Below are positions 33,632 to 43,004 of a stretch of DNA of 64,000 nucleotides, one piece after another. This stretch comes from Streptomyces sp. NBC_01197 (GTDB taxonomy: Bacteria; Actinomycetota; Actinomycetes; Streptomycetales; Streptomycetaceae): positions 1-64,000 of the forward strand of contig NZ_CP108570.1 of the NCBI RefSeq assembly GCF_036010505.1, given 5' to 3'. The notes beneath the pieces were generated by a model. The model did no database searches. It had not been told where the DNA came from and saw only the letters and a list, made by a program, of their open reading frames with translations. Position 1 is the stretch's first letter. Every line of letters begins with the position of its first letter. The position numbers were made by a program, and so were the translations under genes.

Positions 33632-34126
33632 ATGTCTTCTTCCCCGCGCTCATGGAGTCGGGCGGGTGCAGCACTGCGCGCTTGGCGGACCCGGCAGTGG
33701 ACTGTGGCGGGCCTCGGTGCCCTGGCCACAGCGGTCGTGGTCGGCGCACCCACCGACGTGGTGCCCAATCCGCTGTTTGGCCGGTCGGTACCCGTGCAGT
33801 GGTGGAACTACCCGGCCCTGGTCGTCACGGCCGTACTGGCCGGCATCGTCCTGAGCACCTATGTGCGCCGGCCCTCTGTTCCTTCGGCGCCCAAGACCCG
33901 CGACGGCGGCCGTCTGGGAGCGGCTGGTGGCGTGCTGTCCTTCTTCGCCGTCGGCTGCCCGGTCTGCAACAAGCTCGTTCTTGTGCTTCTTGGAGCTTCC
34001 GGAGCCTTGAGTTACTGGGCTCCTCTGCAGCCGCTGCTTGCCCTCGTGTCGGCGGGGCTGCTGGCGGAAGCCGCACTGCGCCGCCTGTCCTTGCAGACCG
34101 CTTGCCCGGTCACGGCTTCTGCCTGA
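33632..34126 (+). CDS. Membrane protein with GCPVCNK redox-like motif
   Basis: 164 aa with about four transmembrane helices (near 25-40, 61-76, 98-120 and 130-147). A CxxC motif, FAVGCPVCNK (C109, C112), sits at the start of the third hydrophobic segment. The spacing is that of thiol-disulfide exchange sites. The next genes encode a DsbA-like protein and CcdA, so I infer a part in passing reducing or oxidising equivalents across the membrane. A second possible pair, TACPV, is near the C-terminus. Confidence 0.65.
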   Translation: MSSSPRSWSRAGAALRAWRTRQWTVAGLGALATAVVVGAPTDVVPNPLFGRSVPVQWWNYPALVVTAVLAGIVLSTYVRRPSVPSAPKTRDGGRLGAAGGVLSFFAVGCPVCNKLVLVLLGASGALSYWAPLQPLLALVSAGLLAEAALRRLSLQTACPVTASA

Positions 34127-34172
34127 TCTGCGGCCCGGTTCTGCCCCTTCTCCCTCATGTCTGAGGTGTTCC

Positions 34173-34922
34173 ATGACTGCATCCACACCGTCTTCTTCCC
34201 GCCGCGCCCGCAGGCGCACCATCGCGGCCGCGGCGGTCCTCGCCGCGGCCGCGGTGACCGGAGCTTTCGCCCTTACGCTGGACGGCTCCGAAAACCACAA
34301 CGAGGCCGCGGGCCAGTCCGCGGTTGTCACCGAGTCCGCCGCCCCGGCGCCCGCCGACGAGAGCCTGCTCGCCCTTGCCCGCCGCGATCCCTCCGACGCC
34401 CTGGCCGTCGGGCGGGCGGACGCCCCGGTGGTGCTGATCGAGTACTCCGACTTCCAGTGCCCGTTCTGCGGCCAGTTCGCCCGCAAGACCGAGCCCGAAC
34501 TGCTGCGCTCGTACGTGGACAAGGGCATCCTGCGTATCGAATGGCGCAACTTCCCCGTCTTCGGCGAGGAGTCCGAGCAGGCCGCGCTGGCCGGCTGGGC
34601 AGCCGGGCAGCAGAAAAAGTTCTGGGAGTTCCACGACGTCGCCTACAGCAAGCCGCGTGAACGCAACGCCGGTGAGTTCAGCGCCGAGAATCTCATCGCC
34701 ATGGCCCGTGAGGCCAAAATCACCGACATCGAGCGGTTCCGGGCGGACATGGCATCCGACAAGGCCCGAAGCGCCGTGCAGAGGGACCAGGAGGAGGGCT
34801 ACAACCTCGGTGTGACCAGCACTCCGGCGTTTTTGATCAACGGCCGGCCGATCCTGGGGGCTCAGCCCACGGCCACCTTCAAGGAAGCCGTCGAGGCCGC
34901 GGCGAAGGCGGCCGGGCGATGA
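34173..34922 (+). CDS. DsbA-like exported thioredoxin-fold protein
   Basis: 249 aa. The N-terminus has a twin-Arg-rich, then Ala-rich hydrophobic segment (RRARRRTIAAAAVLAAAAVTGAFAL has the form of a signal anchor) and a flexible linker. The thioredoxin fold starts near residue 78. The active site is CPFC (C96, C99) in EYSDFQCPFCGQF, and the cis-Pro loop is TSTPAFLINGRP. This is the DsbA/BdbD group that makes or shuffles disulfides outside the membrane. The stop overlaps the ccdA start (ATGA), so the two are coupled. Confidence 0.87.
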   Translation: MTASTPSSSRRARRRTIAAAAVLAAAAVTGAFALTLDGSENHNEAAGQSAVVTESAAPAPADESLLALARRDPSDALAVGRADAPVVLIEYSDFQCPFCGQFARKTEPELLRSYVDKGILRIEWRNFPVFGEESEQAALAGWAAGQQKKFWEFHDVAYSKPRERNAGEFSAENLIAMAREAKITDIERFRADMASDKARSAVQRDQEEGYNLGVTSTPAFLINGRPILGAQPTATFKEAVEAAAKAAGR

Positions 34923-35785
34923 GCGAGGCCGGACTGGCAGTTGCCTTCCTCGGCGGTCTGCTGGCTCTGCTCAGTCCGTGCAGCGCACTGCTGCTGCCGG
35001 CCTTCTTCGCCTACTCCTTCACCAGCCGCACCCGGCTGATGGCGCGCACCGGCCTGTTCTACCTGGGCCTGTGCACGACACTCGTGCCGCTCGGCGTGGC
35101 CGGCTCGTTCGCCAGCCGCCTCTTCTACGGCCATCGGGACACCCTGGTGACAGCGGGCGGATGGACGGTCATCGCCCTGGGCGTGGCCCAGATCGCCGGA
35201 GTGGGCTTCGGTTCGCGCCGGATGGCGCAGGCCGCGGGCGGGCGCCGTTCGGGCTCGGCACTGTCGGTGTTCGCGCTGGGCGCGGTGTACGGGCTGGCGG
35301 GTTTCTGTGCGGGGCCGATCCTCGGCTCCATCCTGACCGTGGCGGCCCTGGACGGTGACCCCCTGCACGGCGGGGAGCTCCTGGCCGTCTACGCCCTGGG
35401 GATGGCGGTGCCGATGTTCGTGCTGGCGTTGTTGTGGGATCGCTTCGATCTGGGCCGCAAGCGCTGGCTGCGGGGCAGGGTCTTCCGGGTGGGGCCGGTG
35501 GCCCTGCACAGCACCTCGCTGGTCGGCGGCGCGCTGTTCATCGCGCTCGGCGTGGCCTTCCTGGCCTTCGACGGCACGTCCGCGCTGCCGTCGGTGTTGA
35601 GCACCGACGCCGAGTTCGCCCTGGAAGAGCGGTTGTCCGACCTCGGCGCGGCGGTGTCGGACCGGCTGGTGCTGTTGGTCCTGGCCGCAGTGGCGGCGCT
35701 GGCCGCACTGCTGGTGCTGCTCCGGCCGGTGAGAAGGCCAGATCCGCAGCCGTCGCCGGAAGAGGAGCCGGCTGTGCACGGGTAA
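34919..35785 (+). CDS. ccdA: CcdA/DsbD-type thiol-disulfide transporter
   Basis: 288 aa integral membrane protein with six to seven helices. The two functional half-motifs are LLSPCSALLLPAFF (Cys near residue 21) and YGLAGFCAGPILGS (Cys near residue 128), the pair that relays electrons across the membrane in CcdA. The C-terminus is a hydrophobic helix plus a Pro-rich tail. It is coupled by ATGA overlap to the DsbA-like gene, so it probably keeps that protein or its neighbour reduced. Within the transposon this extends the cargo from sulfide removal to thiol homeostasis. Confidence 0.87.
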   Translation: MSEAGLAVAFLGGLLALLSPCSALLLPAFFAYSFTSRTRLMARTGLFYLGLCTTLVPLGVAGSFASRLFYGHRDTLVTAGGWTVIALGVAQIAGVGFGSRRMAQAAGGRRSGSALSVFALGAVYGLAGFCAGPILGSILTVAALDGDPLHGGELLAVYALGMAVPMFVLALLWDRFDLGRKRWLRGRVFRVGPVALHSTSLVGGALFIALGVAFLAFDGTSALPSVLSTDAEFALEERLSDLGAAVSDRLVLLVLAAVAALAALLVLLRPVRRPDPQPSPEEEPAVHG

Positions 35786-35825
35786 CGGGCCTTTGGCCTT
35801 GTGCCCTGGCATGCGAAAGAGGGAA

Positions 35826-35845
35826 GGGATCCGGCTCCGGATCCC
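35826..35845 (+). terminator. Terminator after ccdA
   Basis: GGGATCCGG-CT-CCGGATCCC followed by a pyrimidine run ending TTTT, 41 bases past the ccdA stop and just before the convergent rhodanese gene. Confidence 0.7.
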
Positions 35846-35865
35846 TCCCCCCCTTTTCGTGTGGT

Positions 35866-36441
35866 TCAGCGGTTGCGCAGTGCGGCCAGCGTGTTGTCGA
35901 GGTCGGCGGCGCGGGGACGGTTGTGGGGGAGCTTGGCGAGCATGGCGGCCATGCCGCAGGTGTTGGTCAGGGCGGAGAAGACCAGACCGCCCGCGATGCC
36001 GGCGGAAATGAGCTGGAAGGCGGGGTGGATGACGAGTCCGAGCAGCAGGCCGAGCAGCACGATCGCTCCTGCGGTGAGCCTCACTTGCCGCTCCATGCCC
36101 CAGGTGGCACGGGAGGCGCCCTGGGGGCGGTGGAGCTCGTGGCCGTCGGCCGCCCAGGCGCCGGTGCCTCCCGACAGGGTCGCGGCGGTGATGCCGTTCT
36201 CCGCGAGGATCTTGCAGGCGTTCTCGGAGCGGGCGCCTGAGGCGCAGACGACCAGGACGTCGCCGCGGTCGGTGGCGTGCCGGATGTCGGGCAGCGCGCG
36301 CTGGATCTGGTCGAGGGGGATGTTGAGCGCGCCGGGGAGGTGACCGCCGGCGTATTCGCCCGGGGTGCGCACGTCGATGACGGTCAGTTCCTGCAGGCGG
36401 GTGCGCGCCTCGTCGGTGGCGAGGGCCGTGGGAGTGGTCAT
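35866..36441 (-). CDS. Rhodanese-DUF2892 membrane sulfurtransferase
   Basis: 191 aa from the ATG at 36441, which has AAGGA 8 bases upstream. Residues 10-105 are a rhodanese domain (VIDVRTPGEYAGGHLPGALNIP) with the catalytic Cys in VVCASGARSE. The C-terminal part has two transmembrane helices (VRLTAGAIVLLGLLLGLVI and a second near 150-170) with CGMAAML, the DUF2892-type YgaP arrangement. YgaP-like proteins pass sulfane sulfur or cyanide-derived thiocyanate at the membrane. It is the last of four minus-strand genes of the sulfur operon. Confidence 0.87.
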   Translation of the reverse strand: MTTPTALATDEARTRLQELTVIDVRTPGEYAGGHLPGALNIPLDQIQRALPDIRHATDRGDVLVVCASGARSENACKILAENGITAATLSGGTGAWAADGHELHRPQGASRATWGMERQVRLTAGAIVLLGLLLGLVIHPAFQLISAGIAGGLVFSALTNTCGMAAMLAKLPHNRPRAADLDNTLAALRNR

Positions 36442-36578
36442 GGCAGATGTCCTTACGGTTCGAAAGTTGTGGTGGGACCTGAGCTGACGGGGAGCCGGGC
36501 TGACGGCGGTCCTGAGGTGTGCGGCCGGCTGGAGAAGCTTTCCCGGTCCCTGGTCTGAGCCGGTGGCGGCCCTCGTGG

Positions 36579-37322
36579 TCAGACGATCACGTCGATGAGC
36601 ATGAAGGCCGCTACCGCGAGCAGGACACCGGCGAAGATCTTTTGAAGGGTGGTGCCGGAGATCTTCGTCGCGAGGCGTTTGCCGTCCCAGGCGCCGAGGA
36701 TCGCGGCTCCGGTGAAGGGGCCGATGATCTCCCAGTGGAGCCCGCCGGTGGTGCCGGTGCGCGCGGCGAGCGCGGCCAGGGAGTTCACCGTGATGACGAG
36801 CAGGCTGGTGCCCACCGCCCGCCGCATGGTCAGTCCCAGGACGCCCGTCAGAGCGGGCACGGCGAGGAATCCCCCGCCGACCCCGAGAAAGCCCGTCACG
36901 GCGCCGAGTCCGGCACCGGCACCGGCCGCCTTGCCGGGACGGATCCGGTCCGGCGGCTCGGAGGCGGACGGACGCAGCATACGCAGGGCCGCCAGCGCGG
37001 CGATGACCGCGAACGCCGCCGTCAGTACCGCTTCGGGCAGGCGCCCGGCGACAGCGCCGGCAAGGAAGGCGGGGACGATGCCCGCCGCGGCGAACAGGGC
37101 CCCTGTCTTCCATGCCACGTTCCCGTCGCGGGTGTGGGCGTACAGGGCGGTGGCGGAGGTGGCGGTGACGATGATCAGACTGGCGGTGGTGGCGGCGGCC
37201 GGGGTGAAGCCGAGCAGGTAGATCAGCGCCGGTACGGCAAGGACGCTGCCACCGCCGCCGAGGGCTCCGAGGGCGAGACCGATGACGGCCCCGGCGATGA
37301 GGGCGAGAACGAGTACGGTCAC
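36579..37322 (-). CDS. TauE/SafE-family sulfite/anion exporter-like permease
   Basis: 247 aa from the GTG at 37322, which overlaps the upstream rhodanese stop (GTGA). About eight helices in two repeats, each opening with a Gly-rich turn: ALGALGGGGSVLAVPALIYLLG and FLGVGGGFLAVPALTGVLG, the TauE/SafE signature. These proteins move sulfite, sulfonates or thiosulfate. With persulfide dioxygenase upstream producing sulfite, export of sulfite or thiosulfate is the natural role. Confidence 0.9.
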   Translation of the reverse strand: MTVLVLALIAGAVIGLALGALGGGGSVLAVPALIYLLGFTPAAATTASLIIVTATSATALYAHTRDGNVAWKTGALFAAAGIVPAFLAGAVAGRLPEAVLTAAFAVIAALAALRMLRPSASEPPDRIRPGKAAGAGAGLGAVTGFLGVGGGFLAVPALTGVLGLTMRRAVGTSLLVITVNSLAALAARTGTTGGLHWEIIGPFTGAAILGAWDGKRLATKISGTTLQKIFAGVLLAVAAFMLIDVIV

Positions 37323-37687
37323 GTGATCTGGCCGCTGTTCCCGCGTTCGTCGACGACCGGGTGCCCGGCGGCGGCCCACGCGTTCATGCCGCCCTCGACG
37401 TCCACCGCCTGCGCTCCGCGCTCGGTGAGGAGCTTCGCCGCCTGCTGGGAGCGGTGACCGCTGCGGCAGATCACCACCAGCGGCCGGCCCTCAGCTTCGG
37501 CGGGCAGGGTCGCGCCGGCGACCAGTTTCGTCAGCGGTACGTGGACGGCGCCCGGGGCGTGGCCCGCAGTCCATTCGGGCTTCTCACGGACGTCCAGCAG
37601 GACCGCGTCGGGCTGAGGACCGCTGGTACGGCTGCGTGCCTCGTCGACCGTGACGCGGGGCCCGTTTCGGCGAAAGAGGAACATCAC
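37319..37687 (-). CDS. Single-domain rhodanese
   Basis: 122 aa, start MMFLFRRNG (37687 or 37684). Rhodanese fold with DAVLLDVREKPEWTAGHAPGAVHVP and the active-site loop VVICRSGHRSQ (catalytic Cys near residue 74), then a C-terminal VDVEGGMNAW typical of the family. It can carry sulfane sulfur between low-molecular-weight persulfides and thiosulfate. It is coupled by GTGA to the TauE gene downstream and lies 33 bases after the dioxygenase gene. Confidence 0.9.
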   Translation of the reverse strand: MMFLFRRNGPRVTVDEARSRTSGPQPDAVLLDVREKPEWTAGHAPGAVHVPLTKLVAGATLPAEAEGRPLVVICRSGHRSQQAAKLLTERGAQAVDVEGGMNAWAAAGHPVVDERGNSGQIT

Positions 37688-37720
37688 ACGCTTCCTTCCT
37701 TGCGGGGGAACGGTCGGAAT

Positions 37721-39085
37721 TCAGCCGGAGGTCAGGGACAGCCCGGCATCCGCCGCAGCGTCGAAGCCGTCGTCGACGGCGACCACCTCGCGACCGGCGG
37801 CATCCAGCAGGGAGGCGGCGATCGCCGCGCGCATCCCGCCGGCGCAGTGCACCCACACCGTCCCGGGAGGTACTTCGCCGATGCGGCCGTGCAGCTCGTG
37901 GATCGGGATGTGGACCGAGCCGTCGATGTAACCGCCCGCGCGCTCGGAATCCCGGCGCACGTCCAGGACGACCACTCCGTCGCCGCGCTTGCGGACATCG
38001 GCGAGGTCGGCGAAGCGGGCTCGGGGGAAGGAGGCGAGCTGTTCGCCCTCACGGACCCAGTCGGCCGGGTCGCCGGTGGCGGCGGCGGCCGGGCGGTCGA
38101 TGCCCACCCGCGCCAGCTCCCGCTGCGCGTCGGTGATCTGCTCCGGGGTGTCGGCGAGCAGGATGACGGGCTTGCCCCACGGGATCAGCCAGGCCAGGTA
38201 GGTGGCGAGCTTGCCCTCGCCCTCGAAGTTGAACGAGCCGGCCACGTGTCCCTCGGCGAAGGCCATGCGGCTGCGCAGGTCCACCACCCACTCACCCGCG
38301 GCCAGCCGGGAGGCGATCTCCTCGGCGTCCGCACGCCTGGGCGGGGTGAGGTCGACCGGCGCGGGGCCCGCGGCGTTGGCCGGGCCCATGTGCGCGTAGT
38401 AGGCGGGCACGTCCTCCAGCCCGGCGAGTATCTGGGTGACGAAGGTGTCCACGTCCAGGGTCAGCGCGTCGTTGGTCTCGCGCTCCTTGCCGATCGTGGT
38501 CGCGTCCCCCTCGGCCTGGGATGAGGAGCAGAAGCTGCCGAACCCGTGGGTGGGCAGTACCGGCACCTCGTCGTCCAGCTCGTCGGCCAGCCGGTGGGCG
38601 GAGGCGTGCTGGGCGCGGGCCAGCTGCTCGGTCAGCCTCGGTTCGACCAGGTCGGGGCGGCCCACGGTGCCGATCAGCAGGGAGCCGCCGGTGAACGCCG
38701 CCACCCCGCGGCCGCCCTCGGCAAGGGCGTAGGAGGTGTGGTGCGGGGTGTGCCCCGGGGTGGCGATCGCGCGCAGCACCAGGCCCTCGTCCACCGTCAC
38801 CGTGTCGCCGTCGGCGACGGGGGTGCGGGCGAAGGCCACGTGCGCCCCGGCCGGCACCAGGTAGGAGGCGCCGGTGACGCGGGCCAGCTCCAGGCCGCCG
38901 GTGACGTAGTCGTTGTGCACATGGGTCTCGGCCACGAAAGCGATGCGCACCCCGCGGCGGGCCGCTGCGGCGATGACCTGGTCGATGTCGCGCGGCGGGT
39001 CGATGACCACCGCGGCACTGGGTCCGCCAGCCAGGTAACTGCGGTTGCCCAGGCCCTCGAACTCCAGGGTGTCAACGAAGAACAC
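37721..39085 (-). CDS. Persulfide dioxygenase-rhodanese fusion (CstB/Blh-like)
   Basis: 454 aa. Residues 1-230 form a metallo-beta-lactamase persulfide dioxygenase, with AETHVHNDY (about 53-60), TPGHTPHH and LPTHGFGSFCSS supplying the iron ligands and typical loop. Two rhodanese domains follow. The first (about 258-345) has LLADTPEQI where the active-site Cys should be, so it looks inactive. The second (about 360-450) has VHCAGGMRAA with the Cys. This is the CstB-like order; such enzymes oxidise persulfides to sulfite and make thiosulfate. First gene of the minus-strand operon, divergent from the DUF302 gene over three operators. Confidence 0.92.
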   Translation of the reverse strand: MFFVDTLEFEGLGNRSYLAGGPSAAVVIDPPRDIDQVIAAAARRGVRIAFVAETHVHNDYVTGGLELARVTGASYLVPAGAHVAFARTPVADGDTVTVDEGLVLRAIATPGHTPHHTSYALAEGGRGVAAFTGGSLLIGTVGRPDLVEPRLTEQLARAQHASAHRLADELDDEVPVLPTHGFGSFCSSSQAEGDATTIGKERETNDALTLDVDTFVTQILAGLEDVPAYYAHMGPANAAGPAPVDLTPPRRADAEEIASRLAAGEWVVDLRSRMAFAEGHVAGSFNFEGEGKLATYLAWLIPWGKPVILLADTPEQITDAQRELARVGIDRPAAAATGDPADWVREGEQLASFPRARFADLADVRKRGDGVVVLDVRRDSERAGGYIDGSVHIPIHELHGRIGEVPPGTVWVHCAGGMRAAIAASLLDAAGREVVAVDDGFDAAADAGLSLTSG

Positions 39086-39110
39086 GACTCACATCTCCCT
39101 CTCGAACGGT

Positions 39111-39228
39111 GTACCCCGGGGGGTATCTGACGCTCACCATAACAGCTATACCTGGGGGGGTATTCCATGGGCGAGAACGCGCCCGTTCAAGGCATCGCCT
39201 GGCGCCTTTCGGGTACCCGGCGGGGTAT
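39111..39228. promoter_or_regulatory. Three CsoR/CstR-type operators in divergent promoter region
   Basis: GTACCCCGGGGGGTAT (39111-39126), ATACCTGGGGGGGTAT (39148-39163) and GTACCCGGCGGGGTAT (39213-39228) match the site at 32637. The first lies at the dioxygenase promoter, the third at the DUF302 promoter. The shared form is RTACCY, four bases, then a G-run and GTAT. Confidence 0.85.
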
Positions 39229-39265
39229 AGAGGAATCAGCCGTTCCGCACTATCCGGGAGTACCC

Positions 39266-39658
39266 GTGCCCTACGACCGCACCGTCCGCCTCGACGCCGA
39301 CTTCGACACCGCCGTCACCGCCGTACGCAACGCCCTGGCCGACCAGGGCTTCGGCATCCTCACCGAGATCGACGTCAAGGCCACCCTGAAAGCCAAGCTC
39401 GGCCACGGCATGGAGGACTACCTGATCCTCGGCGCCTGCAACCCGCCACTCGCCCACCAGGCCCTGGAAGCCGACCGCAGCATCGGCCTGCTCCTGCCCT
39501 GCAACGTCGTCGTACGCCGCGACGGCGACACCACGCTCGTCCAAGCCCTCGACCCCGGCACCATGGTCACCCTCACCGGCCTCGACACCCTCAAGCCCGT
39601 CGCCGACGAAGCCACCGCCCGACTCGACGCCGCGCTCAGCGCCCTGGCCGCCACCTGA
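39266..39658 (+). CDS. DUF302-domain protein
   Basis: 130 aa from the GTG at 39266, with GGGAG about 7 bases upstream; the frame extends up but would read through an operator. It contains FDTAVTAVRNALADQGFGILTEIDVKATLKAKLG, the core of DUF302, then LGACNPPLAHQALEADRSIGLLLPCNVVVR and TLVQALDP. DUF302 proteins commonly sit next to CsoR/CstR, rhodanese and persulfide dioxygenase genes, but their reaction is unknown. Two Cys (NP context and LPCN) are candidates for sulfur chemistry. It is divergent from the dioxygenase operon and probably co-regulated by CstR. Confidence 0.85.
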   Translation: MPYDRTVRLDADFDTAVTAVRNALADQGFGILTEIDVKATLKAKLGHGMEDYLILGACNPPLAHQALEADRSIGLLLPCNVVVRRDGDTTLVQALDPGTMVTLTGLDTLKPVADEATARLDAALSALAAT

Positions 39659-39755
39659 CCTCTCCCCCGTTCGGCATCTGGCCGACCCCGGCACGCCCCT
39701 GGTACATCTGCCGGCTTCCATCTGGTCGGCCGGAAGCCGGCCGGCCCGCGGGTTT

Positions 39756-42700
39756 TCAGGGTGCCGATCCGGCCGCCCCGGCCGCTGCCGACGGTGCGGT
39801 TTCCGCCTCGGGCGCGGTGCGGGGGCCGGGCACCGAGGCCGCCGCGGCGGCGGCGAGGTCGAGGTGGGAGTTCATGTCCAGCTCGAACCGGCCGTAGGGA
39901 TTGACGTGGGTCCAGAACAGCGGCGACAGGGCCCGCCGGTCGGCGTCGGTGAGCCGCTTCTGCCACTTCTCCTCGCTCAGGATGTCCTGAAGCAGCAGGG
40001 TGTTGACGTGCACCAGCGCGGACTGGAGCAGGTGCAGGGCGAGCATGGAGACCTCCTGGGACTCCTTGTCGGAGCCGGTCAGGTCGCCGTCCTTGCCGTA
40101 GAACAGGTCGTGGTTGGCACTGTTCCAGTTCTCCACGACCTGGAGCCCGTCGTTGATCTCGCGCCGCAGGTCCGCATCCGCGAGGTAGTCGCAGATGAAC
40201 GCCGTGCGGACCGCGCGGCCCAGTTCCTCGATCGCCCGGTACGTGGGGTGCTTGGGCCCGCCACGGGTGAAGCGGCGCAGGACCTGCTCGGCCTCGGCGG
40301 TGCCCAGCCGCAGGGCGGTGGTGTACTTCACGATCTGGTCGTACTGCTGGCGGATCAGGTCCCAGTCGATTGTCTTGGCCGACAGCACCGGCGCCAGGTG
40401 CGGCCACTTCTCGTCCTCTCCGGCCGTCGGCCGGTACAGCCGCGCGGACCCGACGTTCTTCAGCCTGGGCAGCAGGTTGAAGCCGAGCATGTGGGCGAAG
40501 GCGAACCCGACGATGGACGCGCCGTGCGTGTCGGTGTACTGCCGGTCGATCTCCACGTCCGTGCAGTGCCGCAGCACGCCCTCGATCATCGCGGCGACCT
40601 CGGAGGCCGAGCAGGACTTGAGCTGGCTGTAGACGCACAGCGACTTCTTCTCGACGTGCCAGTAGATCATCACCCCGGGGCCGCGGTAGCGCTGGTGCCA
40701 CTCGGTCATGAAGTTGCTGGACCAGGAGCCGAACTTCTTGGAGTCGCTCGCGCAGGCGGTGCCCTCGCCCCACCACGCGGCGTCGCGGGCGGTGAAGGTG
40801 GAGTTGACCAGCCGCACCAGCGCGGAGCGCAGGTTGGCCCGGTTGACGAACAGGTGCCGCACCCGCCGCAGCACGGCCTCGCTCTCGCCGTGCTTGCCGG
40901 TGACCGCGACCCGCTTGATGCCCATGTTCGTCCCCAGGGCGAACAGCACCAGCAGCAGCCGGCGCCGCAGCACCGCCTTCGGTACCGCCTCGCGGGTGGC
41001 GACCGAGGTGAACTCGGACGTGAAGCCGGTGGCGAACTCCGCCTCCTTGAGGATGTCGATCAGGTCGATGGTGCCCCAGCGGCGTTCGATCTCCGCCTTC
41101 AGCGCGACGAGGTTCTCCGGCTCCTCCTGCTTGCCCAACGGCGAGACCTTGATCCACGGCTCGCCGTGCCGGCGCACGATCTCCACCCCGCCCGTGGTGC
41201 CCACCTCCAGCGCCGTGTCGAAGCGGGTCAGGGCCTCCCGCAGCCTCTTCTGAAGGGCCCCGATGAACTTCTCCGGGTCCTGCGGCTGGCGGATCGCGTC
41301 GTAGTGCACATCGCGGTTGTCCTCGAAGTCCGGTGGCAGATCGTCCTCCGGGTTCTGCCACCGGTTCGCGCCCGGCACCCAGATCTCCCGCCGACGCAGC
41401 GCGTCCCGCAGCGCCACGAGCACGCACAGCTCGTACGGGATGCGCTCCACCCGGCCGCGCTCGTCCACCACCGCCTTGCGCCACTCCTCGCGCACCACCC
41501 CCGCCAGCGGGATCTTCTCCGCCTCGTCGAAGAACGCGCCCTCCTTGGCGATGGGCTGGTCCAGGTACCGCTTGAGCAGGTCAATGGCGTCCATCACCGG
41601 CCGGTAGGCGGTGTTGTTGCACTTCATCTCCAACGCGTTCAGCAGCGGCGAGAGCATCCGCCGCCAGTGGTTGGAGTACGACGAGCGCAGCACCGTCCGC
41701 ACCCGGGCCCGGTAGCGGGCCTCGTTCGCCGCGGCCTCCGCCGCCAGGGCCTTCAGCGTGGACTCCCCGGCCACCGGATAGATCACCTTGCGGACCGTAC
41801 CGCCCGGCTCGGCGACCGCCGCCTCCGCCAGCCGCAGCAAGATGCCCTCCTTGCCGCGGACCCGCTTCATCTCCTTGTTGAACTCGCCCTCGACCTTCTT
41901 CTCCGCCCGCGTGTTGATCTTCTGCACGAGCTGGATGAACAGCTCCACCAGCGAGTCGGTGATCTCCGTCTGGCGCACATGGCACAGCGCGGACAGCAGC
42001 GTGTAGCGCACCGGGCCGCCCGCCGCCCGCAGATCCGAGGGGTACTCCTTCGACGCCCGCGCCCGCCAGGCGGCCACCAGCTTCTCCGACACGTCCCCGA
42101 ACAGCTCCGGCGGCAGCTCCAGCGCGCGCACCCGCTGGAGCTTGTTCACCTCCGCCAGAAGGCTGTCCAGCCCCAGCGCGCCCGGGTCGGCCTTCAACTC
42201 GGTGAAGAACGTGCCCCCGCCGCCCGTGCTTTCCTCGCTCGCGTCGGCGTCATCGGCGATCAGATCATCCAGCCGCGACCGGGTCGCCGCGGACAGCCGG
42301 CCCACCGTGGCCGCGCAGAACCGTTCCTCGAAGGTGCTGACCGCCGACCCCACCAGGCGGGCGATACGCCCCGGCGTCGGCGGCTCCAGCCTGTCCTTGC
42401 GGCAACGGGCCATTACGGCCTCCGCCAGCCGGTCCCTCGACAGCTCCACCCCGCACAGCTCCACCGCCAGCCACTCGGCGTGCTGGGCCTGGTCCCCCTC
42501 CGTGCACTCGCGGAAGCCGAACGCGCCCCGGATCTCCACCCGGTGCCGCTTGATCGCCCGCCCCGCCCAGTCGTACGCGGCCCACTCCTCAGCGGGCACC
42601 TTCACCTGCTGGGCGACGTACGACACCGCCGGCGCCGGGATCTCCCCAGCGTCGTCCGGGAACCGGGCCTCCACCTCGAAGAACTTCAGCAACAGCGCGA

Positions 42701-42806
42701 ACCCCAACCGGTTCGCCCCCGACTTGTTCCGCAGCCGGTCCTGATCCTCCTCCAGCAGCGTCCAGACCTCGATCAGGTCCTCCGGCTCCCACTCCTGGCG
42801 CACCAC
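39756..42806 (-). CDS. tnpA: Tn3-family transposase of second transposon
   Basis: 1016 aa; the GTG at 42806 is preceded by AGAAGGAG. Starts [21 protein letters not shown] with the DUF4158-like N-terminus. The catalytic C-terminal domain has [12 protein letters not shown] (first Asp), [20 protein letters not shown] (second Asp) and [13 protein letters not shown] (Glu). Length is normal and there is no frameshift, so it is probably active. The last residues are Ala/Pro-rich. It lies next to the right inverted repeat. Its sequence differs greatly from the first transposon's enzyme, so the elements are unrelated at close range. Confidence 0.93.
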   Translation of the reverse strand: MVRQEWEPEDLIEVWTLLEEDQDRLRNKSGANRLGFALLLKFFEVEARFPDDAGEIPAPAVSYVAQQVKVPAEEWAAYDWAGRAIKRHRVEIRGAFGFRECTEGDQAQHAEWLAVELCGVELSRDRLAEAVMARCRKDRLEPPTPGRIARLVGSAVSTFEERFCAATVGRLSAATRSRLDDLIADDADASEESTGGGGTFFTELKADPGALGLDSLLAEVNKLQRVRALELPPELFGDVSEKLVAAWRARASKEYPSDLRAAGGPVRYTLLSALCHVRQTEITDSLVELFIQLVQKINTRAEKKVEGEFNKEMKRVRGKEGILLRLAEAAVAEPGGTVRKVIYPVAGESTLKALAAEAAANEARYRARVRTVLRSSYSNHWRRMLSPLLNALEMKCNNTAYRPVMDAIDLLKRYLDQPIAKEGAFFDEAEKIPLAGVVREEWRKAVVDERGRVERIPYELCVLVALRDALRRREIWVPGANRWQNPEDDLPPDFEDNRDVHYDAIRQPQDPEKFIGALQKRLREALTRFDTALEVGTTGGVEIVRRHGEPWIKVSPLGKQEEPENLVALKAEIERRWGTIDLIDILKEAEFATGFTSEFTSVATREAVPKAVLRRRLLLVLFALGTNMGIKRVAVTGKHGESEAVLRRVRHLFVNRANLRSALVRLVNSTFTARDAAWWGEGTACASDSKKFGSWSSNFMTEWHQRYRGPGVMIYWHVEKKSLCVYSQLKSCSASEVAAMIEGVLRHCTDVEIDRQYTDTHGASIVGFAFAHMLGFNLLPRLKNVGSARLYRPTAGEDEKWPHLAPVLSAKTIDWDLIRQQYDQIVKYTTALRLGTAEAEQVLRRFTRGGPKHPTYRAIEELGRAVRTAFICDYLADADLRREINDGLQVVENWNSANHDLFYGKDGDLTGSDKESQEVSMLALHLLQSALVHVNTLLLQDILSEEKWQKRLTDADRRALSPLFWTHVNPYGRFELDMNSHLDLAAAAAASVPGPRTAPEAETAPSAAAGAAGSAP

Positions 42807-42915
42807 GGGCTCCTTCTGGTCGTCATGACCGGACCAACGTCGCCGAGCACGGCCCCCGATGAGCCCAGAAGATCGAAAACGCTGACAAGCGCACCCCAGA
42901 TCCGCTACAGAGAGC

Positions 42916-42953
42916 TACTTGTCACTTCGCGGCAGCTTCGGGAGAACAGGGCC
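42916..42953 (-). repeat. Right terminal inverted repeat of second transposon
   Basis: 38 bases, exact reverse complement of 31194-31231, followed by GCGGC, the duplicated target. Confidence 0.93.
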
Positions 42954-43004
42954 GCGGCGGCGTCATCCCGCTCAGTTGCGCCCGGCTGGTCTGACCACCG
43001 GCTT

